Assembly (NCBI GenBank): GCA_003212695.1
Contig: QCPC01000005.1
Span: 1-64,000 of the forward strand
Reading direction: 5' to 3'
DNA: 64,000 bases
Source of the DNA: Prochlorococcus sp. AG-436-C13
Lineage (GTDB): Bacteria > Cyanobacteriota > Cyanobacteriia > PCC-6307 > Cyanobiaceae
In this document: in pieces, positions 60,496-64,000 of the stretch
Numbering within the stretch: position 1 is the stretch's first letter
How the letters are laid out: every line of letters begins with the position of its first letter
The notes under the pieces: generated by a model
What the model saw: the letters and a program-made list of their open reading frames with translations, nothing else
Database searches by the model: none
What the model was told of the DNA's origin: nothing
Program-made: the position numbers and the translations under genes

Positions 60496-60732
60496 TTAAT
60501 CTTCCCAACTAAATGCAACTGTTTCTTCAGCGAGCTTATCATTAAAAAATTGTCGACATAAATCTTCCATCCTCAATTTTTTTAAAGCATCAACTCTTCT
60601 AATATCTTCATCTTTTAATTCATAAGTTGTCTTCACTTTGTCGTCCTCATCCCTTTGAACCTCGATACCAATTTCTTTGGCTAACTCTTCACAGTCAAAT
60701 TCTTCAGAACCGAAAGTAAAGGTGATTTTCAT
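60496..60732 (-). CDS. Acidic hypothetical protein, 78 aa
   Basis: MKITFTFGSEEFDCEELAKE, then YELKDEDIRRVDALKKLRME. Soluble, highly charged. No family recognised. Confidence 0.6.
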   Translation of the reverse strand: MKITFTFGSEEFDCEELAKEIGIEVQRDEDDKVKTTYELKDEDIRRVDALKKLRMEDLCRQFFNDKLAEETVAFSWED

Positions 60733-61018
60733 CTTGCTTGCTTAGGATTAGGTAATAATATTAGCTTTATTGCCTAAATATTCGTTGATTTAACAAGCTC
60801 TTATAAGCTTTCTTTGGAAGATAGTTTTAATTACTGTAGCCAAAACCTAATACCTCGCTAGTTTATAGGAAGTTTCATTTTGGAGGTGATCCATTGTCGT
60901 ATCTACCTAAAGGTCAAGAGTCAATGGGAATTAAATCATTTGACTGCTATGTGACTCTCCCTTTGAAAGGTTACCTAATTAATAGGTTTATATAGGATAT
61001 CTTTTGAGACCTATTAAT
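60733..61018. other. Non-coding region ending in a terminator; possible small RNA
   Basis: No coding frame, yet a perfect terminator follows at 61019. As the nearest plus-strand gene ends at 60492, the terminator may belong to an untranslated RNA from this stretch. Confidence 0.35.
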
Positions 61019-61053
61019 AAAAGAGCTGGATACAGAGTATCCAGCTCTTTTTT
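61019..61053. terminator. Strong hairpin terminator
   Basis: Perfect stem AAAAGAGCTGGATAC/GTATCCAGCTCTTTT with a 3-base loop. Works in both directions: for the minus-strand gene ending at 61074 and for any plus-strand transcript. Confidence 0.9.
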
Positions 61054-61073
61054 CTTGTTATGAAATTTGCTTA

Positions 61074-61232
61074 CTAATAATGAATTAGAGATTTTTCAGA
61101 CGTATTCTGACAAATCTTTTTTTTTATAGAACGTGCTTTCTTAAAAAGACTAATGGCCTCTTTTCTTCCTACCGCTTTTTCGGCTTCTAGCATGACTCTT
61201 TCATACTCGGTTTTTAATTGTGTTTCGGTCAT
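61074..61232 (-). CDS. Small helical protein, 52 aa, paralogue of 40216-40377
   Basis: MTETQLKTEYERVMLEAEKA, then GRKEAISLFKKARSIKKKIC. Matches the 53-aa protein in its spacing of TQL, EA and K-rich helix. Function unknown. Confidence 0.6.
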   Translation of the reverse strand: MTETQLKTEYERVMLEAEKAVGRKEAISLFKKARSIKKKICQNTSEKSLIHY

Positions 61233-61671
61233 TAAGATTCCAGCTTTTTCTTTGTTTTAATGAATTGGGCATACCAATATCATTACTTCTGCTCGAGTGC
61301 TTTGTCCTCTAGCTAATCTCGTCTGAGATATATAGAAGATATCACACTTTATGTCTTCTAAGGCTGATCTGGAGATGTTAGGACTTCTAAGAATTACAGG
61401 CTCACACTAAATCTTGAATTAATTGAATCTTACTGGAACAATTTGGTTTTCAAGTACATCTATTTCTAAATCAAAGCCTATTAATTGATTTTCCAAGGAA
61501 ATGTTTAAGAGTTAAGCCTAGTAAAAGATATTACCAAAATAAAAATAACTAAAATGGTTTTACTATTAAAGCTAAAATTCTAGCTTTAAATATAAATTAC
61601 ATAATTAACTATTTAAAATATTATACTTACTTAACTTCTTAATAAGGCTTGTATGATTGATATCTAAACTC
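61233..61671. other. Intergenic region without a gene
   Basis: About 440 bp, extremely AT-rich toward 61560-61640. No frame, repeat or hairpin supported. Confidence 0.4.
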
Positions 61672-62103
61672 CTATTCTAGTACATCAATAAAACCCTCAG
61701 TTATATATGCAGCCATTGGCATAATATGCTTCTCAATTTCCCTCTCAGGCCTCTTCCATTTTATAGATAGCCTCTCTAAAAGATTATTGTCTTTAACATG
61801 ATTGATCATTTTATTGGCTAAATGAACAGGAAGATCACAGTTCTTTGTGGAGGCAAGCTTGTTCCATTCTTCCTTGCTTAGTTGGCCTATGAAATTCAAG
61901 TTATTTGAATCGGCATACTCAAATAATTCTTTTAGCCCAATATATATATATGTTTGACCTAACTCTTGTAAGAAACTTTCTACATTATTTGCTTCTTTAA
62001 ATTCTTTCAAGATTGAGTTTAGAGATTCTCTTTTTGTTTCATCTCCTTCTTTCAGTCCATTCAGGATTTTAAAAAACTCACTAAATTCTAATTCTGTTGT
62101 CAT
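61672..62103 (-). CDS. Hypothetical helical protein, 143 aa
   Basis: MTTELEFSEFFKILNGLKEG, helical and soluble throughout, with QLSKEEWNKLASTKNCDLPV and a basic WKRPEREIEKH near the end. No family recognised. Confidence 0.65.
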   Translation of the reverse strand: MTTELEFSEFFKILNGLKEGDETKRESLNSILKEFKEANNVESFLQELGQTYIYIGLKELFEYADSNNLNFIGQLSKEEWNKLASTKNCDLPVHLANKMINHVKDNNLLERLSIKWKRPEREIEKHIMPMAAYITEGFIDVLE

Positions 62104-62394
62104 ATTTTGACTATAAGTAGATAATATACAATCTAAACCTAGTTTTGTTAAGTAGCAATAAACGTAAAGATAACTACTACAAATATTATTTTAAATCAGC
62201 TTCAATGTTGATCCTTAGATTTACCAGAACTATCAATATGACTTTCCCTGAAAAAGTAAATTATTTTGGCCCCAAATAGATTTTGCTGACTTGGTTTTGC
62301 TTTTCTGATCTATTAAGCTTTTTTTCTAATCGTATATAATTTAATTTAAATAACTTAGATTAATATTAATTATAATTAAATCGAGTTAAGTTTT

Positions 62395-62631
62395 TTAGTT
62401 GATCTCTTCAATTTCAGAAAGCTCATCTTCAAAGAACCACTGAGAAGTACCATTATCTAATTCAAGAACAAGACCAAATTGATTACCATCAACCATTTTG
62501 TAACCTACAAGTTTGCCATTAGGACTTTTTATAAGAATCCTAAAAAGTTTCTCTGGGAGTCTGTCTTTTACTCTATTGAGATCAACTTTTAGAATTTGCC
62601 CTTCTTTAAGCTTTGAGGAATCCTGAATCAC
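62395..62631 (-). CDS. petP: PetP-like (DUF2862) cytochrome b6f-associated protein, 78 aa
   Basis: SH3-like fold pattern: LKEGQILKVDLNRVKDRLPE, then KLVGYKMVDGNQFGLVLELD and the hallmark end TSQWFFEDELSEI. PetP is a small cytoplasmic-side subunit that stabilises the cytochrome b6f complex in cyanobacteria. Length matches. As petP genes are divergent, a related DUF2862 protein is the alternative. Confidence 0.8.
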   Translation of the reverse strand: MIQDSSKLKEGQILKVDLNRVKDRLPEKLFRILIKSPNGKLVGYKMVDGNQFGLVLELDNGTSQWFFEDELSEIEEIN

Positions 62632-62863
62632 AGCTATGGTTTTCTTTTATTTCATAACCCAAGAAATAGAAACACTCTATAAACTAGGTTCTAACTAATA
62701 ATACCATTACATAAAAAAGGCTAGATCAATTAATGGCCTTACTGAAGAATGTTTACTTATTATAATCTTTATATTTAAACAGAGATAAACACTTTGTTAG
62801 CACTTTATTTCTATGGAATTTCTCTCTAATATCATGAGGTATTTAGTTCTAGAGAATAGATTC

Positions 62864-63163
62864 ATGAAACGATTATTTGTTGCCATCTTTATTGGTATAT
62901 TATTGACTGGATGTAGCTTGACAAAAGAAGAAAGAAAGCAATATCAATGGGAAATTGAACAGGCTACAAGTATGCAGAAATTCCTTTTAGATAATAGTTT
63001 AGACAAAGGAAGTAGAGAAGCATCCACTAGTAATTTAAATAAATCTATGAGATATATAAAGTACATATCTTGTCTGGATAGTAACCGACGGCAGCAGGTT
63101 AGATTTGAAAAAGCTAAAATTAAATGTATTTCAGAGAGTCAAATCAAATTAAAAAAACCTTAA
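62864..63163 (+). CDS. Small lipoprotein, 99 aa
   Basis: Start at MKRLFVAIFIGILLTGC with lipobox LLTGC (Cys 17); mature part charged and helical (LTKEERKQYQWEIEQATSMQ). The frame begins 17 codons earlier but without a signal-like sequence. The MKRLF leader is shared with other secreted proteins here. Confidence 0.65.
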   Translation: MKRLFVAIFIGILLTGCSLTKEERKQYQWEIEQATSMQKFLLDNSLDKGSREASTSNLNKSMRYIKYISCLDSNRRQQVRFEKAKIKCISESQIKLKKP

Positions 63164-63376
63164 TACAATATTTCCTAATGTTCCCATGCCTGATTTGCCA
63201 ATGTAATAAATAAACCAAGAATTCTCATATATTACTATTGAGCTTATGTCATAATTCTCTTTAACTTTATATATAAATTTAATAGCTGATTCTTGAAGTT
63301 GATATTAACCTGAAAGACAAAGAAACTTGCTAAACATTATTATTTCTGCTTTAAGTTCAATGGGCCAAACTATTAA

Positions 63377-63475
63377 TCAACAAAAACTTTTGGCAATAAA
63401 GAAAACAGTTATCAAAAACATGGCTGCTCTTCCATGAATGATTTCAGATCTAGACATGCGTGCAAAGCTTGACAT
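63377..63475 (-). CDS. Minimal high-light-inducible-like protein, 32 aa
   Basis: MSSFARMSRSEIIHGRAAMF, then LITVFFIAKSFC. The motif ExxHGRxAMF is the chlorophyll-binding helix signature of Hli proteins (ExxNGRxAM). It is very short for the family and Asn is replaced by His, so function is uncertain. Confidence 0.6.
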   Translation of the reverse strand: MSSFARMSRSEIIHGRAAMFLITVFFIAKSFC

Positions 63476-63651
63476 GAATACCTAGTATGTAACCCCTTTA
63501 TATCTAATTTCTAGCTTAGTGCCATAAGTCATTAAGTTCAATTACATACATCTGGACATTCTGCCATTCTTAATTAATTAAGCTTCAGTCAATTTGAGTT
63601 GAATTAGACCGAGGTTAATGAATTAAGAACCTTTTGGTATAGAAAACTATA

Positions 63652-63798
63652 CTAAAACTTTCTTAAAAGGAAAAACAATCCCCAGATAAATAAAGGTCCT
63701 GATATGGTTGCAATTCCAATAAATGTAATTAGTTTCAAAGCCTCAATGTTTTCTATAGCGGGTTCAGTGATTAAAATCAGTAAAGAAAAGCTGTTCAT
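63652..63798 (-). CDS. Small membrane protein, 48 aa
   Basis: MNSFSLLILITEPAIENIEA, then ALKLITFIGIATISGPLFIW and a short basic end. One or two helices. No family recognised. Confidence 0.5.
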   Translation of the reverse strand: MNSFSLLILITEPAIENIEALKLITFIGIATISGPLFIWGLFFLLRKF

Positions 63799-63895
63799 TA
63801 TTCCTATTAAGGGATGTTGTTCTTAATTAATTTATTTATATTTAGTTTGTACAGGTACTTATAGGAATTATTTTTGAAAAATTCAATCTTTTTAG

Positions 63896-64000
63896 TTATC
63901 CAATCCCTGATATATCAAAAGGTAACTTGTTTCCTAATGAAATCAGGATTTTCTGAAAAGCGGGAATCTTAAGCAAAGCTAAAGGAACAATAATATGAGA
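63896..64000 (-). CDS. Partial small membrane protein, paralogue of 36419-36604
   Basis: Cut by the window edge. The visible part, IIVPLALLKIPAFQKILISL then GNKLPFDISGIG, matches the end of the 61-aa protein (LPLALLRIPAVQKVFVAL, LPFDIPGIG). Confidence 0.7.
   Translation of the reverse strand, partial: SHIIVPLALLKIPAFQKILISLGNKLPFDISGIG

Overview
The window looks like the chromosome of a low-GC marine picocyanobacterium, most likely a low-light-adapted Prochlorococcus. The evidence is the AT-rich sequence, the very short genes, a phosphate/arsenate cluster of the kind known from that genus (arsR, gap1, arsJ, a Crp-type ptrA, pstS, a Som-type porin), a PetP-like protein, a minimal Hli-like protein and several families I know only from marine cyanobacteria (DUF1651, DUF3303, DUF3764). 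The assignment rests on gene content, not on a database match.

Layout. (1) 0.1-3.6 kb: an operon of a COG0523/CobW-like GTPase and two divergent metallophosphoesterases. A Fur/Zur-like 7-1-7 box lies in front of it and a second box lies in front of a nearby small gene. Three copies of a ~100-bp intergenic repeat surround this block. (2) 3.6-10.4 kb: the phosphate/arsenate cluster. Arsenate is converted by the glyceraldehyde-3-phosphate dehydrogenase to 1-arseno-3-phosphoglycerate, which ArsJ exports. PstS and the porin take up phosphate. (3) 11.1-18.5 kb: a probable integrative element with the features of a tycheposon or phage satellite: terminase-small-subunit-like protein, minimal tyrosine recombinase, RepA-like ATPase, AlpA-like regulator and full-length tyrosine recombinase, next to an intact tRNA-Pro(TGG). 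(4) 18.5-36 kb: a genomic island downstream of the tRNA, with two near-perfect and two decayed copies of the tRNA 3' part, two dead integrases of the same family, a second pstS with an arsR relic, surface-polysaccharide-type genes and many small secreted proteins. (5) 36-64 kb: selO, rmuC, an AEC transporter, a SYLF protein, petP and dozens of very small membrane or coiled-coil proteins, with repeated small gene families and several probable frameshifted genes.

Two results stand out. First, the exact palindromic motif ATCAA-N6-TTGAT, of ArsR/SmtB operator type, occurs twice in the gap1-arsJ promoter, once in the ptrA intergenic region (inside a perfect 30-bp palindrome) and once in front of each of the two pstS genes. 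This suggests that one repressor, probably ArsR, joins arsenate detoxification to phosphate uptake. Second, the tRNA-Pro region shows repeated invasion and decay: an intact recombinase sits on the 5' side of the tRNA, 3'-tRNA repeats trail away on the other side, and dead recombinases of the same family lie among the cargo.

A lysine/alanine-tailed DNA-binding-like protein occurs three times. Two copies sit in a conserved multi-gene cassette, and two copies share about 578 bp that look identical by eye. All homology statements come from recognising motifs by reading; no search was run.
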